Source: Loxodes magnus
Taxonomy: Eukaryota > Ciliophora > Karyorelictea > Loxodida > Loxodidae
Assembly: GCA_946699065.1 (NCBI GenBank)
Contig: CAMPDV010000257.1
Span: 186,001 to 250,000 of the forward strand
DNA: 64,000 nucleotides
Direction of reading: 5' to 3'
Numbering within the stretch: position 1 is the first letter of the stretch; each line of letters begins with the position of its first letter. Made by a program: the position numbers and the translations under genes. A model generated the notes under the pieces. That model did not search any database. It was not told the origin of the DNA and was given only the letters and a program-made list of their open reading frames with translations. Positions 45,170 through 57,014 of the stretch are shown in pieces.

Positions 45170-46150
45170 TTATTATTATTATTTAACTAAATGTAAATTA
45201 AATATTTGCGTACCCTAAGTTTTCAACCAGGTATCAGCTGACAAATTTTTTTCGTGGTTGTATTCTATGACCTTTTTTATATGTGGGTGGTTACCACAAA
45301 GGAATCTCTTAGTTTCTTATGAGTAATTTTTGTTTATAAACGCCGAGTTCAGTAATTCAAAGCTTATCTAGGTTTCTTCAGGTTCTTTGCTCTTTATGAG
45401 TAGCCTTCATTCTTTGCAATGTCTTAGTAGGTGATATTTAGATGGACAGTACCAGCAATTTTTATATTATTTCTCAACTTTCTTCTTTGGATAAATCTTT
45501 CTTTCTAATATCTCAATTCTTTTGCTTAGGTTTGAATCAATTTGTTCTTAACTTTATTTTTCTTAATGCACCTGTTAATATAGATCTTCTTCTATAATCA
45601 TTTCTTGTGATTATTTGAAGTTGGATTAAGACATTTCGTAAAGTTAATTTTCTGTTACTAAACTGTTTTTATTAGTTAACTTTTAAGAATTAACAATTTG
45701 TTATTTTAATCTTCTAAGCAGTTCATTAGCTCCCGGATTTTTTCTCCTTGTTAAAGAAAATTTCTTAATATTTTGCAATTTATGCTTTCATTTGTTCAAT
45801 TTAATTTTAGAATAATTTATTATTTTGAATTCCAGGATTAACTTATTAGTAAGACCAACCATTATTTTTCCCTCTGAAGATGAGCTAGACTCTCGATTCT
45901 GTCTTTGTTGTTTTCTAATTTTTAATCAGATTAGCGACATGTAAAATCAGGATAACTCTGAGATCTGGATTTCGGTTCCCTCTAGTCGATTTCTCGTACC
46001 GATAGAGAGAACCCTCAAACAAGTAAGGCTTATCACACAATGGGCTCGTCTTTACTTGTTTGTGGTGGCATCTATTACAAGTGTACTTGCAGTGCAAACA
46101 TGACTCCACTGGATTTCCTACTCGGTCGACTAGAAACCAAAATCCATTTA
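45170..46150 (-). mobile_element. family H-related ORF1 element with structured 5' head, copy 4
   Basis: Diverged relative of the ~840-bp elements on the minus strand. The 3' side has an (ATT)n run at 45174-45187, one of the three stem-loops is still clear (GTGGTTACCAC type near 45285), and the ORF encodes CWYCPSKYHLLRHC at about 45403-45444 with Trp as TGG. The 5' side differs: instead of an ATG right after A's there is about 200 bp (45940-46140) of GC-richer structured sequence that shares ordered blocks with the head of the family D SINEs (GAGTAGGAAATC, then TGCAAGTACACTTG, then ATGCCACCAC). This suggests a longer parental element with a real 5' UTR. No convincing target-site duplication. 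The ORF has frame changes. Confidence 0.6.
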
Positions 46151-46229
46151 AAAAATGAATTATTAATAAAATTAAATTTCTTTTGATTAATTTGAATCTT
46201 TAAATAATTATGCTAGCAAACATTTTAAC

Positions 46230-47160
46230 CCTCTTTATAAAAAACAGGAACACAGAGTATAACCTTTATTCAGCTTTTCGCACTGAAAAATGGAGAAGCA
46301 GCAGAGTATGTGAAAGATTAACTAGTAATTATAATTTAATTTCCCCTTTGCTTTAGAGATTATAAGAAAGGGACGTTGGGAATTATTTCAAAACGAAATG
46401 AATAATAATAATTGAGGATATTTCACAATTAATTAAGGGTTTGTAAAAGACAAATTGACAGAATTAAAAATGGTAAGAATCAAAAATGCTTCAGAAATAC
46501 AAAAAAGCAGGTAATTCATATTCACATTTAATTATTTTGCCAAAAAAGAATATGGAAAAAATGTATACACATTGAATGTATTAATAAGGAAATAAAAAAT
46601 ATATGTATTTATGACGGAATCATTATTAACTATGAGCTGTGATTAAGTAAATTAATAAAAAACTTGAAATGCAATATTAATGAATTGTAGGAAAGAATGA
46701 TATGGTTAAATAATTTATTAATTAAATAGTATTTTTATCTTCTGAAGAAAGTGGTATATGCTTAATTATGAGAGATTAAATAAATAGAACTGATGCATCA
46801 AAAATAACTCAGAAATTTCTAAAAGATTTAGCGCAATTAATATTGATTCTATATAATTAGTTCATACTTTATGCCAGATAACAGTATATGTATTAAAATT
46901 AAAAGATTAAGCAATGACAAATAAATAATCTACTTGAATGGAATCTTATAATTCTCTCATTCTGATTTGACATTTAAATATTATTTTGCAAAAGCTCTGA
47001 ATTATGATAATGCAAATAGGGGTTAAAGAGTTTTTGCAAATGGTATTTTAAAAGCAGAAGTATAGATAGCATTCTATATATACACAAAGGTTAAGGCTAA
47101 TTAAGCTATAATGATTATATCATTATTAATAATCATCTATATATTAGTTTAATTTTTTAT
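46230..47160 (+). pseudogene. possible membrane-protein gene fragment
   Basis: Coding-like blocks in more than one plus-strand frame: EIIRKGRWELFQNEMNNNNW (about 46360), FNYFAKKEYGKNVYTLNVLI (about 46530), then LNGILQFSHSDLTFKYYFAK and NANRGQRVFANGILKAEV (about 46930-47080), and a hydrophobic helix IMIISLLIIIYILVQFFIF near the end. Either exons separated by tiny introns or a decayed gene. No family recognised. Confidence 0.35.
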
Positions 47161-47617
47161 TTTTAAGTCCATAATAAAATTTTAGTTACTGAGCATATTT
47201 CTATCACTATAATTAACACATATCTTTAAGAAATAAAAATTAACTTAAAAAGATATAAAATTAGTAGATTGTAAGACCCAATTGACAGAAATCTATTAAA
47301 AGTATTCTATAACTTATTCTGAGTTTTTTAAATAGATAGTACCTTTTGAGAAGATTAATGCATTTACTTTAGAACAAACATTTAAGAAAATGCAAATTTA
47401 ATTATAGATCATTTTCCTGACTCTAATATAAATAAATAAAGATTATTATAGAGCGTGTACCACCTCATTGGTTCTCAGCTCTTTCAATATTAATATTTAA
47501 TATTAAGAAAAAAGTATTCTCATGCTTCTTCTTAGAATTCTTCTAGTCTAATGAGTCACGTCAGCTTCTCCAAAATGGGGAATCTACTTATTAAACATTA
47601 TTCTATATTTTTTTTTA

Positions 47618-48990
47618 ATGGAAAGTCAAAGTAAAAACAGTAGTCTCTCACCCACTACAGGGTAGGGAACTACTGAAGCATATAAGCAAAGGTATGAAAT
47701 AGCTTTTAGAATTTACGATATTTATTAACTGGACAAATTTAGGCATTTAAATTTTGGGAAGTCTAATTGTTTAAATAAAGAATAGACTTTAGGGAGTTAG
47801 CCAGAATAAGGAGCAACAACTAAAAGGAATTGGAGTGGCTTATTCAACAAATATCTGCAAAGAAAATACAAATAATAAAAATTTTAGATGAAATAAATAG
47901 AAAGGGACGTAGCAATTAAATAATTTTTACAACACTTGAGAACTTCGCAAGGACAAAATATAGCAAAAATCTAACTGCTACCAAATGGAATAATTTTAAT
48001 CTTCTTTGTTAACTCAGAGCAGCTTGAATAATATGGAAACATGGAAGCGTGGAATACAAGACTCAGAAAATACTGATTGAAAAAAGAAATATGGAACAAT
48101 ACTTTAACTTAAAGAATTACCCAATACACTGAAACCTAGACAAGGAGATAATCCTCAACTTAAAAGAGAATAAACTACAATAATGGGGCTTAATAAAATA
48201 GACAATAATACAAACATGGGAAGGAACAACAATGTTAAATGGAAAGATGACCACATACTTAGAAATGCATAAAGAGGAAGACCTAGAAAAAATCCAAGAA
48301 ATAATTAACTATTTTGGAATAAAGACTAAACTAAGCCATCCAATCAAGCGAAAATGCTAAGGTTGTCAAATAAATGGCCATAGTACGATATAATGAGAGA
48401 AGAAAAGAAACTATCGAAGAAATAATAAAAAAAGCTGAAGAATTCTAAAATGAGATCACGAATGTGAACAAAAATAGTATTACTGAACAGAAAATAAACC
48501 CCTTATAATAACTTAAGGATTAATAATACAGGACTATAAAAATTTAAAATGAAAAGGAATTATGATATTTAAAGAGTAATAAGAAAAACAATTAAAATTG
48601 AGTTTATTCACAATGTATACAGTAATTATAAAAAGTTTAGAAGGTTATAAAAATGGATAGAGCTTGAACTAATATGATTTGAGTAACCCTAGGATACTGT
48701 AAGGATCATAACTCCAAAATATGACAGAACAAATTGAGCCCGCTAGAACATAATGAACTTAGCAAAGAAATGTACCTGGACAAAGATTCATTGCAAGGAA
48801 AATCACCGAAAAAATACAATGATAGTAAGAACACAAAAAAATCGAGAAAAGAAAAATCTCAGATCAGTAGAAAACAAAAACACTTGAAAAGTTTGGCTTC
48901 AGTTAACAAAAAACAATATAAAAAAGCTAATAAGAAAATAACGAAGAAAAGGAGCCACTAATATAAAAGGAATTAAATACTATTATCTGA
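47618..48990 (+). pseudogene. LINE ORF1, gag-like RNA-binding protein
   Basis: Begins MESQSKNSSLSPTTGQGTTE. After at least one frame change it contains an acidic helical stretch (EMHKEEDLEKIQEIINYFGI) and then CQGCQINGHSTIQW at about 48355-48396, a CX2CX4HX4C knuckle whose last Cys is replaced by Trp (TGA). A strongly basic C-terminus follows (KKSRKEKSQISRKQKHLKSL, 48830-48910). Expected role in an intact element: binding the LINE RNA in the retrotransposition particle. Confidence 0.6.
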
Positions 48991-48999
48991 GACAAAATA

Positions 49000-51900
49000 A
49001 AAATTGGTACAGCTAATGTTAGGGGATTAAAAACAAATACGGAAAGACTGCATAAATTCTTATAAGATAAGCAAGCAGATATAATGGCTATTTAAGAAAT
49101 ATTTATAGAGGAGATTGTAGAGATGCCATAAATATATGGTTATAGAGCAATCTTAAAGGCAGGAACAAAACAAGCAAAGGAGTGGCTTTTTACATAAAGG
49201 AAGAAATTACGAAAATAATTAAGGAATGAGAGTTAGATTGATTTAACTAAGCAGATGTGTTTTAAAGAGGTAGAATACTATGTATAGGATTAGACAATAA
49301 ATTAGCCTTAATAAACGTATACGCACCCACAACAACTGAGCACGAATAGCTTATTTCTTTCTATGAGGGACTACAATAATTTATACACAGGGTGAGGAAT
49401 GATGGATTAAAAGTATTAGTACTTGGTGATCTTAATGCGCTCATTCCATAATTCCTACCCAACGAATTAAGCCTAGCTGGTTAATATCTATTAGGCATAA
49501 TGAGATATTTTAAGCTATAATGCTAAGAAGGATGACCCAATTTTTATCACAAACACAGGGTAAAAAAGCTTCAAAATTGACTATCTTTTGACAGATTAAG
49601 ACATTGCACCTAATATAATTAGCACAAAATTCTATCAAAAAGAATTATAGGAGATCATTAGCCAGGATTAATAACGATAAATTATGTAATAAAGGAAAGA
49701 AAATCTACAAAAGTAAAAAGACTATTCTATCAGAAACTAAAAAGAAAATAGATATAAGATTAATTCAAGAAATGAGCAGACTAAATTGAATAAATGAGTT
49801 TTGAAAACATAAAAATGAAGACTATTATAAAACATGAAAGAAAAAATATAGGAAGGAGTGGAGAGCCTATGTGGATACACAAGTCAATAATAAAGAAAAT
49901 ACAATTACTCGAGGAAACAAAAAAGCTAAGAAGAGAATTTAAAAAATCAAGCAAAAAAAGTGAAAAATCTTATAAGATAAGAAAAAAAGGACATTGCACT
50001 CAACATAAAAATGAGACAATAAGTCAGAAGTAGATTTAGAAAACAAGAAAGAAAAGATAAAAGAAACGAATTCAATAGCTATCTAGACTAGATTAATCAG
50101 GGAAATATGAATGATATTTGGAAAGTAATTTAAAAGTACAATAAGCAAAAGAAGTTTACTGCTTGAACATTGATAAACGAGGAAGATATCAAAAATTTTA
50201 AGAATAGCTGGAAATTGCTATGCAATAACGGAGATAATAACTTGCCAGAAAAAAATTAAAAATAAACTAATAGTTTAGATAGAAGATTAAAAAAATATCT
50301 GCATAAAGTAAGCTAATGAAAAACTGCAGGACTAGACCAAATCTAAATAGGAGTAATAAAAGCCGGAGTAGAGAATTTAATAATTTAAAATATAATTCAG
50401 TAGGGGAAAATACCTAAACAGATTAAAGAATCCTACATTATATTGCTACACAAAAAAGGAAACACAGATGACCCTATGTACTACTTTCTATATCACTTAT
50501 AAATCACCTTTTGAAAATCATAAATCTCTACTATTTGAGTAATTAAATCCTTATTTGTAAAGATGTGATGATGAATTATAGTACGGATTTAAAGCAGGTA
50601 AATCATGCTCTCAATAAATATTCAATCTAAGAACAATACAAGAATGACTACATTATAACAATCAAGAGACTATCGTCATTTTTGTTGATATCAAAAAAGC
50701 ATTTGATTCAGTAATCAGATCAGATATATGAAAAATACTGAGTGAGATCGAAGTACCTGAAGGAATAATAAGACTCCTAACAGACATATATAAAAAGGAG
50801 AGCATAAGATTAAGAATAAAGAATCTAATCTCTGAAGAATTTGTAACTTAAAAAGGAGTAAAATAAGGATGTGCCTGCTCCCCGAGATTATTCAATATAA
50901 TAATAAATTAGCTACTGAATGAACTAAAGGGGAAAAAAGTTGAGATTAAAATACAGACTGAAACGGAATAGGGAACAGAAGTAAGATATGTAGGTGTAGC
51001 ATATGCTGATGATATTGTAGCATTAGTTCATCCAGATTAACTAGAAGATATGACTGATATACTATAATAATGATCATAACGCTATAATTTATAAATTGCG
51101 GACAAAACAAAATGAATGTTATGAAATGGTAATGCATGACAAAATTAAGAGATAATAGCAATAAATAGAATAGTAATAGAGAAAGTGAAGGAATTTAAGT
51201 ATTTAGGCCATTGGATATAAGAAAACATTTCATATTAAAAACACTGGAATCAAGAATCTAAGAATACCAGAAAACCCAAGCATGAATCTTAAGCAAATCA
51301 ACAATTTAGAAAGGAATCACTCCATATAATGCATTTATAATAATAAAATCCTTTATAAATCAAATATTTGGTTATGGAAGCGAGTGTATTCTATTCATAG
51401 AGGAAACTATAGAAAACAACTCTTTAAATAAATTGGGAATCATGCAGCGTAGATAACTAAGAACTGTAATAGATGGACCTTTTTTGCGCTTAAAATGAAA
51501 TCCTAGAGAATTAACTGCAATTCCTGAAACTACAATACTATATGTGATAACGTATGTTAATGTTCAGAATAAAATTGCTTCTAAACTAAGAATCAACATT
51601 GGATGGATGATTATATCAATTAGCAAAGAGAAATAACTATATATTTGAAACATACTCAAAGAAGGTAATGGAGACATTTCAGCTTAATGAAAAAATAATA
51701 ATACAAGATAACTGAAAAGGAATAGATGGAAAAATAATGATAAAAAAAGCGATAAAATTCCATAATAATATAAATTCAATTACACGAATGTAGAATATGA
51801 TCACCTGCTAAAAATATAGAAGTGAATGAATGGAACAATTCATACAAGGAATACCAGACTATCTAAGATTCAACAAACACAGAAAACAGGAAATATGAAA

Positions 51901-52670
51901 CTTATTTAGACTATGGGCAAAATGTAATGGAGCAGCATTAACAATGAAAGCACGAAATCTAATAGAGAGCGAAACATGCTAATTCTGCAATTATAGAAAG
52001 GAAGATGAGATCCATATAATAGAAGATTGCAGATAATATAAAGAAGAAGAGAATAGTTAATAGAAAATCTCGCGAGCGTAAATATCAGTATTAACTAATA
52101 AAAATAAGCCTTCCTGGACCTTAGACTTGAAGAAATAATGTGAGGAAATTACAAATTCGAAAATTTGATACAAACCTTATAAATGAGCAAAAGAAAAGAA
52201 ATAGATTATAACATTAAAAATTTTCTGAAAGATATATTAGAGAAAAGAAAACAGGGTTATATTTAAAAAATTCTTCCTTATTAGAAAAAATTGGTAAAGA
52301 CTACAGAGCAGGATTCAACTAGCATATTTGAATTTAAATCGTTTATCAAGAGGACAAAAATAAAAGCTTGATTTAACAACTTTATAACAATTCTAAGAAA
52401 ATGTGGAAAGAAATTTGCGATGCGCTCAGAAAAGACAAACAGATAGCTTAACTATCTAAAGACAAATGAAAGAGTTATAAAAGTATAGATAGAGAATAGA
52501 ATTCTACTGTTTTAAAAAGACCTAATGATGGAGATTGACTCTAATTATTCAGATCAGGATATATGAATTTATTGGAAGAAGAATTAGAATAAATGGAAGA
52601 AAATGAGCAGATTCTGGTCAGATAAGATAATTTTCAAGAATACTCTTACTTTTGATTCTCTCTTGATTTG
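49000..52670 (+). pseudogene. LINE ORF2: AP-endonuclease and reverse transcriptase
   Basis: Endonuclease motifs in order: ANVRGLKTN, ADIMAIQEIF, LINVYAPTTTEHEQ, VLVLGDLNA (about 49430) and a GDH in place of the usual SDH (about 49650). Reverse transcriptase: QYGFKAGKSCSQQ, motif A VDIKKAFDSV (about 50685), motif B GVKQGCACSPRLFN (about 50850), motif C YADDI with both catalytic Asp (about 51003), and FKYLGHW. A C-terminal CQFCNYRKEDEIHIIEDC (about 51978-52031) fits the Cys/His finger common at LINE ORF2 ends. Many Gln are TAA/TAG and several Trp are TGA. The endonuclease and the region after the polymerase need several frame changes, so the copy is degraded although the polymerase core from about 50570 to 51230 is in one frame. 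Confidence 0.8.
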
Positions 52671-52977
52671 TGGTCAGCCTATCAATGGTGAAATCACGTA
52701 AATTAATTAATTCATTCATTCACAAGTCTTGAATCAAATGTTACAGTCTTATTGAATAAGGTCCGAATAAGAATTAATTATTAAGTCATTAATTAGAAGG
52801 CCCTTCATTCAACTTTTCATACTGCTAGAGATAACCCTCGGGGTAAGTTAGACTTGTCTCGACTGAGCTTATCTACCCTTCCCCATAGGGACATCTAGTG
52901 CGATATTACTCGCAACGCAGTATACACTGCATCAGATTACCTACTAGTTCTCCTGACCCCAGCCGATATCCATTTTA

Positions 52978-54540
52978 TTATATAATATATATAATAATAT
53001 AGTCTAAAAATAAATTGAAGATAAAGAGACCTTAATCAGATTGGGTAAGAGTGGTAATCATACACGGAGAAAAATGGACAGCTTGAACTGGTTACAAATC
53101 CATAGAAAGCAAACATTATTTAAACTTTTAGTTGGTATATTAATAGAAATTAAAAACAGCTTTATCATTTTTAGTAAATATATCATATAAAGGAAATAAC
53201 ACAAATTATAAAAGATTGAAACTGAAGATTTAATAAAAAGGCCAATGTTAAAATTTATACTTAACAATATCGAAATCTATAATAGTTCTGAGTAATCATA
53301 TTAAACCTTTGCTAAGATTAAAGATAATAGCCTATAAGTATAAATAAAATCAGAACTCAATCATTTAACTTTCAAAAGTAGTTATGAGTTTATCATATAT
53401 TTTGCTGACATTCCAAAATTATAATTGGTGAAAATAGGATGCATTCAATAATATAATGGAATGTACGTATTTTAATTATTTGATGAAATTGCTTAAGCTA
53501 ATAGATGGGATTTAGATATATGGAAGCTAATATCTTAAACACAATTAGTGTATATTAGATAATTTTCTAGAAAATGTATATAAAATTTGAATGTTAGAAT
53601 AAAGATTTTTCATAAAATGTTACCTTCTTTCAGAATCAAGCAACTCAAAATAGAGAAAATAATAAATATCTCATATATAAAGGCTCGCAAGAAGAAGGGA
53701 GTATGAAGAATGATTTTTAAAAGAGAAGTGTAAAAGTAATAATTATACATAGAGCATAAATAATTAAATTATTATATATCAATTTAATATTGATAATCTA
53801 GAATGAGTTAATTCATAAATCTAATTTATCTTTCATGTATATCCAAGATAAGGAAATAAATAGAGAGGCATAGTATAATAATATTTAAAAAATTAGTAAA
53901 AATAAGATTTATTGTACTTATGCAAGTATAATGTTTAATTTGTTTCAGCATAAATCTTATTATAGATATCTATTTCTTTTTTTGAAGGTATTATACTATT
54001 TTTAGAATCTTCAAAATTAATAGATTAGTAAATTTAATTATAGAGACAATAGTTATAATAATAAAGGCTTATAAATACTAGCAATATCAAATACTTTCAG
54101 TGCTAATAGAGTTATCAATTTATCTTATTCACTTAGCTTTGTTCAAGTATCAAATATAAATGAAAATTCTAGGGTATATTTGGATACTTTAATTATTGCT
54201 TGTGCATATTTTAATTTAAAGGAATTTAAATCTTAGAAACACTTTCTCTTATACATTCTTTTTATTTTTCGTGTCTTAGAACTTTGATTTGATATTGTTG
54301 TTTGCTCTTCTCATTCTAATACATTTACTCGAAGGTTTTTAGCAAGATTTTCTATTTATAGTATTAACTTTTGTTAATTATATGATTTAAACATTATAGC
54401 TTTAGACTCCAAATTAGAATCATTATTAGTTATAAATTAGCCTTTCTCTTATTACTCTATATCAAACTCATATAGCAGCTGTATTTCAGATTTTTATTTC
54501 TTAGGCTGTAATGAATTAAGCAAATCCTTCCTTTAAAACT
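52978..54540 (+). pseudogene. possible gene fragment downstream of the SINE
   Basis: Coding-like plus-strand blocks, e.g. WQSYTEKNGQLELVTNPQKA (about 53060) and, in another frame, KIGCIQQYNGMYVFQLFDE and ANRWDLDIWKLI (about 53430-53530). No motif is firm enough to name a family. The first block directly abuts the SINE at 52977, so a gene may have been truncated there. Very tentative. Confidence 0.25.
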
Positions 54541-55789
54541 AATAAATATAGACTAATAGTAGACTTCCACTTAATATTGTTCTTGGTAGCTTAAATAAGA
54601 TAGACTGAAATAGAATGATGAACTAAAAGCTTATTGATTGAATAAAAGCAATGATATAACTAAAGAGATACTTGCTCATATATTAATGCTAATAAATAAG
54701 GTTAGAAGGACTAAAGAATGAAGGCTAATAAGCTTAGAAGTAAGTTTTACTTAAATTGCTATATTTATACTCATTTTTAAATATTTAACTAAGCTTCAGT
54801 AGAACTATTCATTTTGGTTTTATCTCAAAGCATTTCTAAGAACTTTATAAGTATTAATAATATAACCACTCCAAATTATAGACGAATTAATATACACTTT
54901 TTAGTATTATTTGACAAGGCAAAATAGCAATAAGAGAAGCTAGTTTGGAAAATAAAAGCATTTTCTAAATAATAAGCAGGATAAATTTAGGTAATAAGCT
55001 ATGATTACTCTACTAAATAAAAGGATTTAAATCCTTAGGCTTATAAGTATTGAACATAAATAGGCTACACAAGCAATTGTACACTTTTAGTAATAATTAA
55101 ATTAAAATATATCAATTGAATTTCATAAATAGATGCTTAAACTTTTAAAGCAAATATACCTAATTTCAAGATTCAATCCTCATTAATAAAGCCTAATCTC
55201 TTATAAACTTTGACTAGGAAAATAATAAAAACGTTTCAGAAAAATAATTAAAATAAAAGCTTTTAATTATACATAATGCCTCATTAATCAATGATACTTA
55301 ATCAATTAATTTAGTGAATATTTGAAGTTCTTAAGAGAAAAAGAAGTTCCAATAAAATATTTAAATGCTGCATATGCAAAATATTAAATTGAATAATCCT
55401 ACCAAACGAGTTAAGATATGTTATAGTCATACAACAGTATAAAATTTTAATTTGGAGAAGAGAAAATTTAGAAATAAGTTAAATGATATAAATTGCAGGT
55501 ATAAATTAATTATTACTTAAAGTACATTTAGTTGATTTATCCTAAGGCTTAAAGGATAAAATCTGAGGTAATAAATTTGTATTTTCGATAATCATCTATT
55601 AAAGTAGCTTTAGTTTGAGATTTTACATATTATGAAATCTAAAAGCTTTCTAAATAAAAATAAATTTAGGATAACTAATTTAAGCAAGTTAAATCAGATT
55701 TAGCAAGCTCTAGCTTTTCTTTAGTTCCTAAAGTCTTTTTTAATTCTGATCTTATTAAAAATAATTAAGAGGTAATAGCTTTACTTATA
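54541..55789. other. AT-rich region, coding status unclear
   Basis: One plus-strand frame reads through with plausible amino acids (for example REKEVPIKYLNAAYAKYQIE near 55335) towards a TGA at 56759, but no domain is recognised and the corresponding region upstream of copy 1 is not well conserved as protein. Best treated as unassigned. Confidence 0.3.
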
Positions 55790-57014
55790 CATCATTAATA
55801 TAAATAGAACTGATCAAGTAAAATTAAGTGGCCTAGCTTATTTTTATCTTAGGTTGTTTACATTTATTTATAATCCAAATTAAAGTAGAAAACATTTGGT
55901 TATACATTAATAGAGCTATTAATAGTTAAATACACAAATCTTTAGATATTCATTTACTTTAGAGCTAACTAAGAAACTTCAATCAAGCTAAGGATTAGAT
56001 ATACCTAAATAATTCTCCATAGATTTATCAACTGCTTAATTATTCCTGGCTAGGATAGTTTAAATATAATAAATCCTTATAAATAGTTAAGATTAACTCT
56101 TTTTTAAGCTAAGTTTAGTTCAATTGAAAAAAGAACATTAATAGCTTAAAGAAAGAATAATCCTAGAAAATGAGAAAGATAACTAGTTTATTTGAAGCAA
56201 TAAAAGGAAAATGATTTAAATAAAAAGAGTTTAAAGAAAGTAGTAGAGGATTAAAGTTCTAAATACTCTACTATCTTAATAAAAGCTAAAAATCCTTATT
56301 ATTATTATTAAAACTATTAAGCAAAGTAGCACATGTAAGTTATTTAAAATGCTGTTCAGTTAGTATTAATTATTAATTTATTTATATACCAAATATTTAC
56401 AAGCTTATCTATACAATCTAATTTACTTACAGTTTCCCTTTATTAAGGAAAATATCTGTTATATCTAGAATTAGATTTACACCTATTTTATATTCTTAGG
56501 CTATACAATCATTAGGTTATCTAAAACACTAAATGTAACAATAATGAAAACAATTATTCATTTTATTTTAAGCTAGCAATCTAATGATAAACTAATGATA
56601 ATCTAATTGCTATATACATCTCATCTGTAAAGACTTACTCCAAATTTATTCTACCCTAATATAAGTTTATTTATATAAGCTACAGTATGTTTTAATATAG
56701 TGGGTAGTTCCCTTAATTAGCTCTAGCTGCCATGTCTGTATAAAATATAAAAATGCTATGAAAATTAATTTTTATCAGTTTTGGTCAGAAGCCTCTTACG
56801 TATGCATAGACGAGAATCTATAAAGAATTTTTCTTAAACCTTAAGCTTTCTCTCTAGAAAATAATTTGAATAGTAATAGTTTTTATAATAAGCTTAAATA
56901 ACTATGAAGATGTGCTTGATTTCTTAAGAATTTTATGATTTTGGTGCTAGTTAAATAAGGTAGCCATTAAACAGCAAGCTGTATAAATTCCATCTTTTTT
57001 CTTAATATTATAAA
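55790..57014 (+). repeat. upstream arm of the segmental duplication, copy 2, with conserved leader
   Basis: Counterpart of 28400-29721, diverged by substitutions and indels except for the last ~85 bp (56926-57014), which are nearly identical to the leader of copy 1. The sharp rise in identity just before the ATG suggests selection on a promoter/leader or a gene-conversion boundary. Confidence 0.6.

Larger units (their letters stand above)
47609..52727 (+). mobile_element. non-LTR retrotransposon (LINE), about 5.1 kb
   Basis: Starts with a T-run and an ATG at 47618, again with hardly any leader, and ends near 52727. The 3' end has a hairpin-like segment (GTGGTCAGCC...GTGAAATCAC) followed by ATTA/ATTC repeats. 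It contains a gag-like ORF1 and an ORF2 with AP-type endonuclease, reverse transcriptase and a C-terminal Cys/His motif, the architecture of endonuclease-bearing LINE clades. Frame changes show that this copy is not active. The insertion site lies inside a family D SINE. Confidence 0.85.
47433..52977 (-). mobile_element. SINE-like element, family D, copy 3, split by a LINE
   Basis: The 3' hairpin half (47448-47608) and the 5' head half (52728-52977) together match copies 1 and 2, with the LINE at 47609-52727 sitting between them. The head keeps the GATGTCC/GGGGAAGGG hairpin region and the AGTAGGTAATCTG block; the TGCGAGTAATATCGCA stem has one mismatch. The interruption shows that this SINE predates the LINE insertion. 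Confidence 0.7.

Noticed and set aside
54180-56761. A long plus-strand reading frame ending at TGA 56759 upstream of channel copy 2
   Set aside because: Almost any frame is open under this code; there is no motif, and the homologous region before copy 1 does not clearly keep the protein. Not called as a gene.
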